43,530 nucleotides of DNA from Leisingera sp. JC1 (GCF_001679925.1 NZ_LYUZ01000013.1:36109-79638), one strand, 5' to 3'; positions 8,105 to 15,668 are shown, numbered from the stretch's first letter. The notes: generated by a model from the sequence alone, not told the origin. Program-made: numbers and translations.

Positions 8105-11100
8105 ATGACCGACTTCAAAAAAATCCTGATTGCCAACCGTGGCGAGATCGCGATCCGCGTGATGCGCGCCGCCAACGAAATGGGCAAACGCACCGTCGCC
8201 GTCTATGCCGAGGAGGACAAGCTCGGCCTGCACCGGTTCAAGGCGGACGAAGCCTACCGGATCGGCGAAGGCATGGGGCCGGTTGCGGCGTACCTGTCGA
8301 TCGACGAGATCATCCGCGTTGCCAAGGAAAGCGGCGCTGACGCGATCCACCCCGGCTACGGCCTGCTGTCGGAAAACCCGGAGTTCGTGGACGCCTGCGC
8401 CCGCAACGGCATCACCTTTATCGGCCCCAAGGCCGAAACCATGCGCGCGCTGGGTGACAAGGCCTCTGCCCGCAAGGTGGCGATTGCGGCCGGCGTGCCG
8501 GTCATTCCGGCAACCGAGGTGCTGGGCGACGACATGGACGCGATCCGCAAGGAAGCGGCCGAAATCGGCTATCCCTTGATGCTGAAAGCCTCCTGGGGCG
8601 GCGGCGGCCGCGGTATGCGTCCGATCCACGCCGAGAAAGAGCTGGAAGAAAAGGTGCTGGAAGGCCGCCGCGAGGCGGAAGCCGCCTTTGGCAACGGCGA
8701 GGGCTATCTGGAAAAGATGATCACCCGCGCCCGCCACGTCGAGGTGCAGATCCTGGGCGACAAGCACGGCGAGATCTACCACCTCTATGAACGCGACTGC
8801 TCGGTGCAGCGCCGCAACCAGAAAGTGGTTGAGCGCGCGCCTGCCCCGTACCTGAGCGAAGAACAGCGCGCCGAGCTGTGCGACCTGGGCCGCAAGATCT
8901 GCCAGCATGTGAACTATGAATGCGCGGGCACCGTCGAATTCCTGATGGATATGAACGACGGCAAGTTCTACTTCATCGAGGTGAACCCGCGGGTGCAGGT
9001 GGAGCATACCGTGACTGAGGAGGTCACCGGCATCGACATCGTGCAGGCGCAGATCCTGATCGCCGAAGGCAAGACCATTGCTGAGGCAACCGGCAAGGCC
9101 AGTCAGGGCGACATCCGCCTGAATGGCCACGCGCTGCAGACCCGCGTGACCACAGAAGATCCGCTGAACAACTTCATCCCGGACTACGGCCGCATCACCG
9201 CCTACCGTTCCGCCACCGGCATGGGCATCCGCCTGGACGGTGGCACCGCATATGCGGGCGGCGTGATCACCCGCTATTATGACTCGCTGCTGACCAAGGT
9301 GACCGCTTGGGCACCGACCCCGGAAAAGGCGATTGCCCGCATGGACCGCGCGCTGCGCGAATTCCGGGTCCGCGGTGTGTCGACCAACATCGCGTTCGTC
9401 GAGAACCTGCTGAAGCACCCGACCTTTTTGTCGAATGAATACACTACCAAGTTCATCGACGAGACCCCGGACCTGTTCCAGTTCAAGAAGCGCCGCGACC
9501 GCGGCACCAAGGTGCTGACTTATATCGCGGACATCACCGTGAACGGCCACCCGGAGACCGAAGGCCGCGCAGCCCCCGCTGCCGACCTGAAGGAGCCGCG
9601 CGCGCCGAAGGCGGACGTGGGCAACCTGCCCTACGGCACCCGTAACCTGCTGGAGCAGAAGGGTGCCCAGGCAGTGGCCGACTGGATGAAGGCGCAGCGC
9701 CAGCTGCTGCTGACCGACACCACCATGCGTGACGGCCACCAGTCGCTGCTGGCGACCCGGATGCGCTCGCTCGACATGATCAAGGTGGCGCCGGCCTATG
9801 CACAGCATCTGAACCAGCTCTTCTCGGTTGAGTGCTGGGGCGGCGCGACCTTTGACGTGGCCTACCGCTTCCTGCAGGAATGCCCCTGGCAGCGCCTGCG
9901 CGACCTGCGCGAGCGGATGCCGAACCTGATGACCCAGATGCTGCTGCGCGCCTCCAACGGCGTCGGCTACACCAACTATCCGGACAACGTGGTGCAGGAA
10001 TTCGTGCGTCAGGCTGCAACCACCGGCGTCGACGTGTTCCGCGTCTTCGACTCGCTGAACTGGGTCGAAAACATGCGCGTGGCCATGGATGCAGTGGTCG
10101 AGAGCGGCAAGGTCTGCGAAGGCACCATCTGCTATACCGGCGATATCCTGGATCCGAACCGCGCCAAATACGACCTCAAGTACTATGTCGGCATGGCGAA
10201 GGAGCTGGAAGCCGCCGGCGCCCACATCCTGGGCCTGAAAGACATGGCAGGCCTGCTGAAACCCGCCGCGGCCCGCCAGCTGGTCAAGGCGCTGAAGGAA
10301 GAGGTCGGCCTGCCGGTCCACTTCCACACCCACGACACCTCCGGTGTGGCCGGAGCCACCATCCTGGCGGCGGCGGATGCCGGCGTGGATGCAGTGGACG
10401 CGGCAATGGACGCCTTCAGTGGCGGCACCTCGCAGCCCTGCTTGGGTTCGATTGTCGAGGCTCTGCGCAACACCGACCGCGACACCGGCATCGACATCGC
10501 CAAGGTGCGCGAGATCTCCGGCTACTGGGAACAGGTGCGCGGCCAGTACGCGGCGTTTGAGAGCGGCCTGCAGGCCCCGGCCTCCGAGGTTTACCTGCAC
10601 GAAATGCCGGGCGGCCAGTTCACCAACCTGAAGGCGCAGGCGCGCTCCCTGGGCCTGGAAGAGAAATGGGCCGACGTGGCGCAGACCTATGCCGACGTGA
10701 ACCAGATGTTCGGCGACATCGTGAAGGTGACGCCGTCGTCCAAGGTGGTTGGCGACATGGCGCTGATGATGGTGAGCCAGGGTCTGACCCGCGATCAGGT
10801 TGAGGATCCCAAGACCGACGTGGCCTTCCCCGACTCGGTCGTCGACATGATGCGCGGCAACTTGGGCCAGCCTCCGGGCGGTTTCCCCGAAAGCATCGTG
10901 TCCAAGGTGCTGAAGGGCGAAGCGCCGAACACCGAGCGCCCTGGCGCGCATCTGGAGCCGGTGGATCTGGAAGCGGTCCGCGCGGATCTGTCCAAGCAGC
11001 TGGAAGGCTTCAAGGTCGATGATGAGGACCTGAACGGCTACCTGATGTACCCCAAGGTGTTCCTGGACTACATGGGCCGCCACCGCCAGTACGGCCCTGT

Positions 11101-11548
11101 GCGCACCCTGCCGACCAAGACCTTCTTCTATGGCATGGAGCCGGGCGAGGAGATCACCGCCGAGATTGATCCGGGCAAGACCCTGGAAATCCGCCTGCAG
11201 GCGATTTCCGAGACCGACGAGAAGGGCGAAGTGAAGGTCTTCTTCGAGCTGAACGGTCAGCCCCGCGTGATCCGGGTGCCGAACCGTCTGGTCAAGGCCT
11301 CGACCCAGGCCAATCCCAAGGCGGAAGCGGGCAACCCGAACCACGTCGGCGCGCCGATGCCGGGTGTCGTGGCGTCTGTCGCGGTGCAGGTGGGCCAGCA
11401 GGTGCATGAAGGTGATATGCTGCTGACCATCGAAGCAATGAAGATGGAAACCGGCATCCACGCCGAACGCGACGCGGTGGTGAAGGCGGTGCATGTTCAG
11501 GCCGGCGGCCAGATCGACGCCAAGGATCTGCTGGTCGAGCTGGAATAA
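8105..11548 (+). CDS. pyc: Pyruvate carboxylase
   Basis: 1147 residues, full length for the single-chain enzyme that carboxylates pyruvate to oxaloacetate (anaplerosis). Domains in order: biotin carboxylase with ATP-grasp (about 1-455; glycine-rich KASWGGGGRGMR and the catalytic stretch EVNPRVQVEHTVTE), carboxyltransferase TIM barrel (about 530-830; DTTMRDGHQSLLATR), the tetramerisation/allosteric region, and the C-terminal biotin carrier with the biotinyl lysine in EAMKMET (Lys1113). ATG 8105 follows GAGGGTGAC. It is monocistronic, with a clear terminator right after it. It needs biotin, and a complete biotin operon lies about 25 kb away. The opposite strand stays open over nearly the whole gene, which is a composition artefact. 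Confidence 0.97.
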   Translation: MTDFKKILIANRGEIAIRVMRAANEMGKRTVAVYAEEDKLGLHRFKADEAYRIGEGMGPVAAYLSIDEIIRVAKESGADAIHPGYGLLSENPEFVDACARNGITFIGPKAETMRALGDKASARKVAIAAGVPVIPATEVLGDDMDAIRKEAAEIGYPLMLKASWGGGGRGMRPIHAEKELEEKVLEGRREAEAAFGNGEGYLEKMITRARHVEVQILGDKHGEIYHLYERDCSVQRRNQKVVERAPAPYLSEEQRAELCDLGRKICQHVNYECAGTVEFLMDMNDGKFYFIEVNPRVQVEHTVTEEVTGIDIVQAQILIAEGKTIAEATGKASQGDIRLNGHALQTRVTTEDPLNNFIPDYGRITAYRSATGMGIRLDGGTAYAGGVITRYYDSLLTKVTAWAPTPEKAIARMDRALREFRVRGVSTNIAFVENLLKHPTFLSNEYTTKFIDETPDLFQFKKRRDRGTKVLTYIADITVNGHPETEGRAAPAADLKEPRAPKADVGNLPYGTRNLLEQKGAQAVADWMKAQRQLLLTDTTMRDGHQSLLATRMRSLDMIKVAPAYAQHLNQLFSVECWGGATFDVAYRFLQECPWQRLRDLRERMPNLMTQMLLRASNGVGYTNYPDNVVQEFVRQAATTGVDVFRVFDSLNWVENMRVAMDAVVESGKVCEGTICYTGDILDPNRAKYDLKYYVGMAKELEAAGAHILGLKDMAGLLKPAAARQLVKALKEEVGLPVHFHTHDTSGVAGATILAAADAGVDAVDAAMDAFSGGTSQPCLGSIVEALRNTDRDTGIDIAKVREISGYWEQVRGQYAAFESGLQAPASEVYLHEMPGGQFTNLKAQARSLGLEEKWADVAQTYADVNQMFGDIVKVTPSSKVVGDMALMMVSQGLTRDQVEDPKTDVAFPDSVVDMMRGNLGQPPGGFPESIVSKVLKGEAPNTERPGAHLEPVDLEAVRADLSKQLEGFKVDDEDLNGYLMYPKVFLDYMGRHRQYGPVRTLPTKTFFYGMEPGEEITAEIDPGKTLEIRLQAISETDEKGEVKVFFELNGQPRVIRVPNRLVKASTQANPKAEAGNPNHVGAPMPGVVASVAVQVGQQVHEGDMLLTIEAMKMETGIHAERDAVVKAVHVQAGGQIDAKDLLVELE

Positions 11549-11572
11549 TCCAGCCGGAAAGCGCTAGAGTTG

Positions 11573-11609
11573 AAGCTGCGGCCAGCCCCTGGCCGCAGCT
11601 TTTTCTTTT
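11573..11609 (+). terminator. Terminator of pyc
   Basis: A perfect 13-bp stem (573-585 with 589-601 of this kilobase, AAGCTGCGGCCAG type) around a CCC loop, followed by TTTCTTTT. A textbook rho-independent terminator 25 bases after the pyc stop. Confidence 0.92.
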
Positions 11610-11621
11610 GTGGAGTTTCAA

Positions 11622-12113
11622 ATGATCAGGCCTCTGATTTTCGCCGCTTTCATTGCACTTTCCCCTGCCGCAGCATTTGCCGGGGACCCCGTCATCCAGT
11701 TCGAGACTGAGGACACGGAAATGAACGCCGCTATCGGCTCGGCGCTAAGCTCGATGGATGCCTTTCTCAGCCATGTGCTGGACAGCCAGGGCAATGCATC
11801 TGACGGGGCATTGGTCAAAGTGGCGCTGGAGACCAGCTATGGCCATGAGAACATCTGGGTGGACCAATTCACCGTTGCCAGCGGCGGCGGCATGACCGGC
11901 AAGCTGGCCAATGAACCGAATGATCTGCCGGGCAAGCATTTCGGCGACACCGTTGAATTTGACCGGAAAAGCCTGCGCGACTGGAGCGTGTTCCTTGACG
12001 GGAAACTGTACGGCAACTTCACCACACGGGTGATGAAACCGCATCTGGATGCAGACAGCCGGGCACAGCTTGAACAGATTCTGTCAGCAACCCCTGTGCC
12101 TCAGGACTGGTGA
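11622..12113 (+). CDS. Secreted DUF2314-like protein
   Basis: 163 residues with a clear Sec signal peptide (MIRPLIFAAFIALSPAAAFA, cleavage likely after AFA at 20), so periplasmic. The mature part contains GHENIWVDQFTV, a GKLANEPNDLPG turn, FGDTVEFD and LRDWSV, the pattern of the DUF2314 (YegJ-like) family, whose function is unknown. The start is ATG 11622, seven bases after TGGAG; a GTG at 11610 in the same frame overlaps that ribosome site and is less likely. It sits alone between two terminators. Confidence 0.7.
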   Translation: MIRPLIFAAFIALSPAAAFAGDPVIQFETEDTEMNAAIGSALSSMDAFLSHVLDSQGNASDGALVKVALETSYGHENIWVDQFTVASGGGMTGKLANEPNDLPGKHFGDTVEFDRKSLRDWSVFLDGKLYGNFTTRVMKPHLDADSRAQLEQILSATPVPQDW

Positions 12114-12130
12114 ACAGGCCGCTGGCGGAG

Positions 12131-12152
12131 AAAGCCCGCCTTACGGGCTTTT
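12131..12152 (+). terminator. Terminator of the DUF2314 gene
   Basis: Stem AAAGCCCG (12131-12138), five-base loop, CGGGCTTTT (12144-12152), starting 18 bases after the stop. The T run is short but the layout is convincing. Confidence 0.75.
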
Positions 12153-12191
12153 CAATCACCAGACCGGCATCACGAAACGAGCGTTTCAGGA

Positions 12192-12377
12192 TCAGGCGTT
12201 CAACACAGCGGTTGCCGGAAGTGTCCTGGTTTCGACTGGAACCGGCTTGAGCTGCTCAATCGGGCCGGCCCAGCTGTCCGCTTGCGGTGCGCTGCGGTGC
12301 TCACCGCCGTGCACCAGCAGCCCCAGGGCAATCGCACCACCCAGGCTGGCGATCCGCAGGTAATCCTTGCAAGGCAT
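12192..12377 (-). CDS. Small membrane protein, function unknown
   Basis: 61 residues beginning MPCKDYLRIASLGG, with one hydrophobic segment (about 8-22, LRIASLGGAIALGLLV) and a polar tail with several prolines; probably anchored in the inner membrane with the tail outside. It is supported by a strong ribosome site, AGGGGAG nine bases before the ATG. It is not recognised as any named family. It lies between the DUF2314 gene and the first tRNA-Gly on the opposite strand, outside the restriction island. Confidence 0.5.
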   Translation of the reverse strand: MPCKDYLRIASLGGAIALGLLVHGGEHRSAPQADSWAGPIEQLKPVPVETRTLPATAVLNA

Positions 12378-12484
12378 GGGCTCAATCTCCCCTGAAGTTC
12401 CTCTTGTTTGACTGTCAAACGCACATCCTCTGCCTTTCCGTCGCGGCCCCGGCAGATTTTTTTCACCCGCCGCCGATTTTCCAC

Positions 12485-12512
12485 TTGCAGCCGACGGGTG
12501 GAGACCCTATTT
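12485..12512 (+). promoter_or_regulatory. Promoter of tRNA-Gly copy 1
   Basis: TTGCAG (12485-12490), 16-base spacer, CTATTT (12507-12512). The same layout with 16-base spacing recurs before the other two copies, which supports it. Start expected near 12519, about 15 bases before the mature tRNA. Confidence 0.65.
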
Positions 12513-12533
12513 CACCGCTCACCGGATGGCAGC

Positions 12534-12608
12534 GCGGGCGTAGCTCAGGGGTAGAGCATTACCTTGCCAAGGTAAGGGTCGTGAGTTCGAATCTCATCGC
12601 CCGCTCCA
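12534..12608 (+). tRNA. tRNA-Gly(GCC), copy 1
   Basis: 75 bases including an encoded CCA. The acceptor stem GCGGGCG pairs with CGCCCGC, the anticodon loop reads CTTGCCAAG giving GCC, and the T arm GAGTTCGAATCTC is intact. The sequence is identical to copies at 15223 and 15442. This copy lies immediately before the restriction-modification island. Confidence 0.97.
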
Positions 12609-12621
12609 TCGGGAAACGGAC

Positions 12622-12651
12622 AGGCCGCCCTTAGGGCGGCCTTTCGCTTTT
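12622..12651 (+). terminator. Terminator of tRNA-Gly copy 1
   Basis: Stem AGGCCGCCC (12622-12630), TTA loop, GGGCGGCCT (12634-12642), then TTCGCTTTT. Its equivalents follow the other two copies. Confidence 0.88.
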
Positions 12652-12751
12652 CGGCATTTCCGCATAGTCTGGCCGGGTGCAGAAAACCTTGTGCGGAATC
12701 GCTTTACCGCCTAGGAACAGAGCAAGAACAGAAACGGGCGGGCAGAGCAGA

Positions 12752-13711
12752 ATGCTGACATCGGTAGAACTATGCGCAGGTGCGGGCGGCCAGGCCCTCG
12801 GTCTTGAGGCGGCAGGCTTTGACCACACGGCGCTGGTTGAGATCGACAAGCACTGCTGCGCCACCCTGCGCCACAACCGGCCCAAGTGGAACGTGCTGGA
12901 AGAGGACGTCCGCAAGTTCAAGGAGGTCGCGGGCGACTACAAGGGCATCGACCTGCTGGCGGGCGGGCTGCCTTGTCCGCCGTTTTCCGTTGCGGGCAAG
13001 CAGCTGGGCGAGAAGGACGAGCGCAACCTGTTCGACGATGCGATTGAGATTGTCGATGCCACCCGCCCCCGGGCGGTGATGATCGAAAACGTGCGCGGGT
13101 TTCTGGATGCGGTGTTTCATGACTACCGCGAGAAGCTGAAGAAGCAGCTGTCGAAGCTTGGCTATGAGACCGACTGGCGGCTGCTGAATGCCTCGGACTT
13201 TGGCGTGCCGCAGCTGCGGCCGCGGGTGGCAATTGTTGCCCTGCGCAAGGAATTTGCCGGCCAGTTCAACTGGCCTGAGCCGCTGCCGCACAATCCGCCG
13301 ACCGTGGGTGCGACCCTAGTGGACCTGATGAAGGAGCGCGGCTGGCGCGGGGCGGACGATTGGGCCGCCAAAGCGGATGAGATCGCGCCAACCATTGTTG
13401 GCGGTTCCAAGAAACACGGGGGACCCGATCTGGGCCCGACCCGCGCGCGGCGCGCCTGGGCGGCCTTGGGCGTTGAGGGGCGCACCATCGCCAATGAGGC
13501 GCCGGACCCGTTCCACAACGACATGCCACGCCTCACAGTGCGGATGGTCGCGCGCATTCAGGGCTTCCCGGATGCCTGGCATTTCACCGGCGCCAAGACC
13601 AACGCCTACCGGCAGGTCGGCAATGCCTTCCCGCCACCGGTAGCCGAGGCCGTGGCGCGGGAACTGAAAGCGGCGATTGCCAAGCCGAAGCTGCATGCAG
13701 TGCGGGCTTAA
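12752..13711 (+). CDS. C5-cytosine DNA methyltransferase (M of the NaeI-type system)
   Basis: A 319-residue DNA (cytosine-5) methyltransferase. Motif I ELCAGAGGQALGLEAAGF (6-23) binds AdoMet, motif IV GGLPCPPFS holds the catalytic Cys75, motif VI is ENV (112-114), motif VIII PQLRPRVAIVAL, and motif X QVGNAFPPPVAEAVA. The motif IV form PCPPFS, in place of the commoner PCQ, occurs in a Dcm-like subfamily. With the next two genes it forms a restriction-modification-repair cassette. If the endonuclease cuts GCCGGC like NaeI, this enzyme should methylate a cytosine in that site; this is inference. Start ATG 12752 by motif I position; the frame is open from 12677. Confidence 0.92.
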   Translation: MLTSVELCAGAGGQALGLEAAGFDHTALVEIDKHCCATLRHNRPKWNVLEEDVRKFKEVAGDYKGIDLLAGGLPCPPFSVAGKQLGEKDERNLFDDAIEIVDATRPRAVMIENVRGFLDAVFHDYREKLKKQLSKLGYETDWRLLNASDFGVPQLRPRVAIVALRKEFAGQFNWPEPLPHNPPTVGATLVDLMKERGWRGADDWAAKADEIAPTIVGGSKKHGGPDLGPTRARRAWAALGVEGRTIANEAPDPFHNDMPRLTVRMVARIQGFPDAWHFTGAKTNAYRQVGNAFPPPVAEAVARELKAAIAKPKLHAVRA

Positions 13712-13768
13712 GGCCTACTTATCATTTAAGAGCCGAGGGCTGCGCCCGGCCCGGCGGGGTGGGAGCGA

Positions 13769-13801
13769 AGCGCCCGCCCCGTGGGGGACGGGACGGGCGC
13801 T
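13769..13801 (+). other. Hairpin in the methyltransferase-endonuclease spacer
   Basis: AGCGCCCG (13769-13776) pairs with CGGGCGCT (13794-13801); after one C/A mismatch CCCGT (13778-13782) pairs with ACGGG (13788-13792), loop GGGGG. An alternative, weaker pairing with the upstream CGGGGTGGG stretch (from about 13754) is possible. No T run follows, so it is not a simple terminator. A smaller GGGC-TGC-GCCC hairpin lies at 13737-13747. Confidence 0.6.
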
Positions 13802-13802
13802 G

Positions 13803-13820
13803 CCCGGCCTATCGGCCGGG
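13803..13820 (+). promoter_or_regulatory. Hairpin overlapping the endonuclease ribosome site
   Basis: CCCGGCC (13803-13809), TATC loop, GGCCGGG (13814-13820). The last Gs belong to the GGGAG ribosome-binding site (13818-13822) of the endonuclease gene at 13832, so the hairpin would partly hide it and lower endonuclease translation. Confidence 0.5.
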
Positions 13821-13831
13821 AGACACTTGCC

Positions 13832-14734
13832 ATGAAACAGAAGCTTCCCGACTGCCTGGTCGATTTCGGCCACCAGGATTTCAACGTCCTTCTCCATCTG
13901 GAGATGGAGATCACCCAGCGCGCGGGCGGATTGCTGGCGCTGGAACATGACGTGGCCTTCATGCTGCGCGACTGTATCGACGATGTGATCATGACGCCCA
14001 AGACCGGGCGGCGGTCCTACGAAGAGCTGGAGAAAACCGAAAAGACCTATATCGGGACGCGGGTGGAGATTGAGCTGCGGGCGCTGCTGGGCCTGCAGAA
14101 GGGACGGCTGGATACCGTGATCCTGGGCCAGGATGTGGACATCAAGCACACCATGGGCAGCAATTGGATGATCCCGACCGAGGCCGTGGGCAGTGCCTGC
14201 CTGCTGGTGGCCGCGGATGAGGCGCGGGCACGCTGTTATCTGGGGCTGATTGTGGCCCGGCCCGAGTATCTGACCGCTGGCCAGAACAAGGATGCCAAGC
14301 GCAGCATTTCCGCCGAAGGCTTCAAACACATCCAATGGCTGCTGAAGGACCACCCCTACCCGGCCAACTTCTGGCGCACCGCTGACGCGGAAACCGTGCA
14401 GGAGATTTTCACCTGCGACACAGGAAACGGACGCATGGCGGCGCTGTTCCGCCTGATGCAGCGCCGCCCGATTCCCCGCGCGGCGGTGGAGGCGGTGGCA
14501 CAGCAGAAGGACTTCATGCGCCGCATCCGGGCCGACGGCGGCCACGGCACCCGCGACATTCTGGGGCGCGAGCAGACCGTGGTGCTGGAAGGGCGCAAGG
14601 ATGCCCAGCTGATCAAGGCGCTGGACCTGCCGCCCTGTGCGGCCAGCGAATTCATTTCCTGCCGGATTGAAACGGACTACCATGCCCGCATGGCCGGACA
14701 ATCAGGGCATCCCATCGCGTGGCCGACAAGCTGA
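13832..14734 (+). CDS. NaeI-family type II restriction endonuclease
   Basis: 300 residues that align by eye with Lechevalieria NaeI (about 317). Shared landmarks are KTEKTYIGTRVEIEL, QDVDIKHTMGSNWMIPTEA and VAQQKDFMRRIRADGG. The catalytic set is preserved with exact spacing: Glu79, Asp94, Asp103 and Lys105 correspond to NaeI Glu70, Asp86, Asp95 and Lys97. The C-terminal half matches the NaeI CAP-like DNA-binding (effector) domain. NaeI cuts GCC/GGC and needs a second bound site; the same specificity here is inferred. The position aligned with NaeI Leu43, where Lys turns NaeI into a topoisomerase, is valine. The start is ATG 13832 after GGGAG. The 3' end overlaps the Vsr gene by 16 bases. Confidence 0.9.
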   Translation: MKQKLPDCLVDFGHQDFNVLLHLEMEITQRAGGLLALEHDVAFMLRDCIDDVIMTPKTGRRSYEELEKTEKTYIGTRVEIELRALLGLQKGRLDTVILGQDVDIKHTMGSNWMIPTEAVGSACLLVAADEARARCYLGLIVARPEYLTAGQNKDAKRSISAEGFKHIQWLLKDHPYPANFWRTADAETVQEIFTCDTGNGRMAALFRLMQRRPIPRAAVEAVAQQKDFMRRIRADGGHGTRDILGREQTVVLEGRKDAQLIKALDLPPCAASEFISCRIETDYHARMAGQSGHPIAWPTS

Positions 14735-15132
14735 CACCAGAACGGCGCAGCGCCAATATGGCGAAGATCCGCGCCAAGAACACCAAGCCGGAAATGCTGG
14801 TGCGGCGTATGGTGCATGGCATGGGCTACCGCTACCGGCTCTACCGCAAGGACCTGCCCGGCAAACCCGACCTCGTCTTTGGCCCCCGCCGCAAAGTGAT
14901 CTTCGTGCATGGCTGTTTCTGGCATCTGCATGACTGCCGCGACGGGCGCATCCCGGCCAGCCGCCGTGACTACTGGGAACCGAAGCTGCGGCGCAATGCG
15001 GAGCGTGACGCGGAACAACAGGCTGCCCTGCAGGCGGCGGGCTGGCAGGTGCTGACAATCTGGGAATGCGAGACCAAGGATATTGCTGCACTGAAAGAGC
15101 GCCTCGTAAACTTCCTCAAAACGGCAGAATAA
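14719..15132 (+). CDS. vsr: Very short patch repair endonuclease (Vsr)
   Basis: 137 residues of the Vsr family, which nicks 5' of the T in T:G mismatches made by deamination of 5-methylcytosine, protecting methylated sites from C-to-T mutation. The family opening is clear (LTPERRSANMAKIRAKNTKP), followed by GYRYRLYRKDLPGKPDLVF with the metal-binding Asp, FVHGCFWHLHDC with Cys/His zinc ligands, and a C-terminal GWQVLTIWECE. The start is GTG 14719, inside the end of the endonuclease gene in another frame; no in-frame ATG lies nearby. Its place in the cassette suggests that it serves the sites of the adjacent C5 methyltransferase. Confidence 0.93.
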   Translation: MADKLTPERRSANMAKIRAKNTKPEMLVRRMVHGMGYRYRLYRKDLPGKPDLVFGPRRKVIFVHGCFWHLHDCRDGRIPASRRDYWEPKLRRNAERDAEQQAALQAAGWQVLTIWECETKDIAALKERLVNFLKTAE

Positions 15133-15173
15133 TGCTTATCCACAGATACTTCCGAGGTTCTGAAATTTTCCTC

Positions 15174-15201
15174 TTGCGGCCAGTTTGTGAAAACCCTAAA
15201 C
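15174..15201 (+). promoter_or_regulatory. Promoter of tRNA-Gly copy 2
   Basis: TTGCGG (15174-15179), 16-base spacer, CTAAAC (15196-15201), equivalent to the promoter of copies 1 and 3. Confidence 0.6.
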
Positions 15202-15222
15202 ACCGCCTCACCGAATGGCAGC

Positions 15223-15297
15223 GCGGGCGTAGCTCAGGGGTAGAGCATTACCTTGCCAAGGTAAGGGTCGTGAGTTCGAATCTCATCGCCCGCTCCA
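15223..15297 (+). tRNA. tRNA-Gly(GCC), copy 2
   Basis: 75 bases identical to copy 1, including CCA. Flanks differ more from copies 1 and 3 than those two differ from each other (CCGAATGGCAGC before, CATTCGAAAGCGG after). Confidence 0.97.
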
Positions 15298-15311
15298 TTC
15301 GAAAGCGGAAC

Positions 15312-15333
15312 AGGCCGTCCTTCGGGGCGGCCT
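15312..15333 (+). terminator. Terminator of tRNA-Gly copy 2
   Basis: AGGCCGTCC (15312-15320), UUCG tetraloop, GGGCGGCCT (15325-15333) with one G-U pair, then TTCGCGTTTT. Confidence 0.85.
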
Positions 15334-15392
15334 TTCGCGTTTTCGGGCCGTCTTTCCCGCGGTATTTTCTTCACCATCCTGTCATTTTCCGC

Positions 15393-15420
15393 TTGCGGGT
15401 TGCGTGCGGATTTCCTATTC
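15393..15420 (+). promoter_or_regulatory. Promoter of tRNA-Gly copy 3
   Basis: TTGCGG (15393-15398), 16-base spacer, CTATTC (15415-15420). Each tRNA-Gly copy therefore looks like an independent transcription unit. Confidence 0.62.
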
Positions 15421-15441
15421 ACCGCGTCACCGGATGGCAGC

Positions 15442-15516
15442 GCGGGCGTAGCTCAGGGGTAGAGCATTACCTTGCCAAGGTAAGGGTCGTGAGTTCGAAT
15501 CTCATCGCCCGCTCCA
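15442..15516 (+). tRNA. tRNA-Gly(GCC), copy 3
   Basis: 75 bases identical to copies 1 and 2, with CCA. The flanks (CCGGATGGCAGC before and CATCGGGAAACG after) match copy 1 best. Confidence 0.97.
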
Positions 15517-15527
15517 TCGGGAAACGA

Positions 15528-15560
15528 AAAGGCCGCCCTTCGGGGTGGCCTTTCGCTTTT
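15528..15560 (+). terminator. Terminator of tRNA-Gly copy 3
   Basis: GGCCGCCC (15531-15538), UUCG-type loop, GGGTGGCC (15543-15550), extended by AAA/TTT pairing, then CGCTTTTTC. Confidence 0.88.
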
Positions 15561-15668
15561 TCAAATACCGCCCTAAAATTTGATCAAATTCCTTTGACGC
15601 GGGCTGAAAAACAGGCCAATGCTACTGCCAAACAATGCTCACGGGCAGATCATCGCAGGAGTTTGGCC

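Noticed and set aside
7889-11494. A 1201-codon open frame on the minus strand opposite pyruvate carboxylase
   Set aside because: It mirrors the coding frame of pyc. High GC removes stop codons from the antisense frame; the product is His/Gln/Val-rich without domains, and no ribosome site fits.
15136-15144. Perfect DnaA-box sequence TTATCCACA after vsr
   Set aside because: A single box with no further boxes, AT-rich unwinding region or dnaA/repABC genes nearby; chance occurrence is more likely than an origin.
12534-15516. Repeated tRNA units considered as a CRISPR-like or mobile-element terminal repeat
   Set aside because: The repeats fold as complete tRNA-Gly with CCA and have own promoters; spacing is irregular (2.7 kb and 0.2 kb), with no cas genes, transposase or integrase.
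15066-15668. Upstream extension of the aminotransferase frame through two tRNA genes
   Set aside because: The frame is open only because the tRNA units happen to lack in-phase stops; the family N-terminus and ribosome site place the start at 15669.
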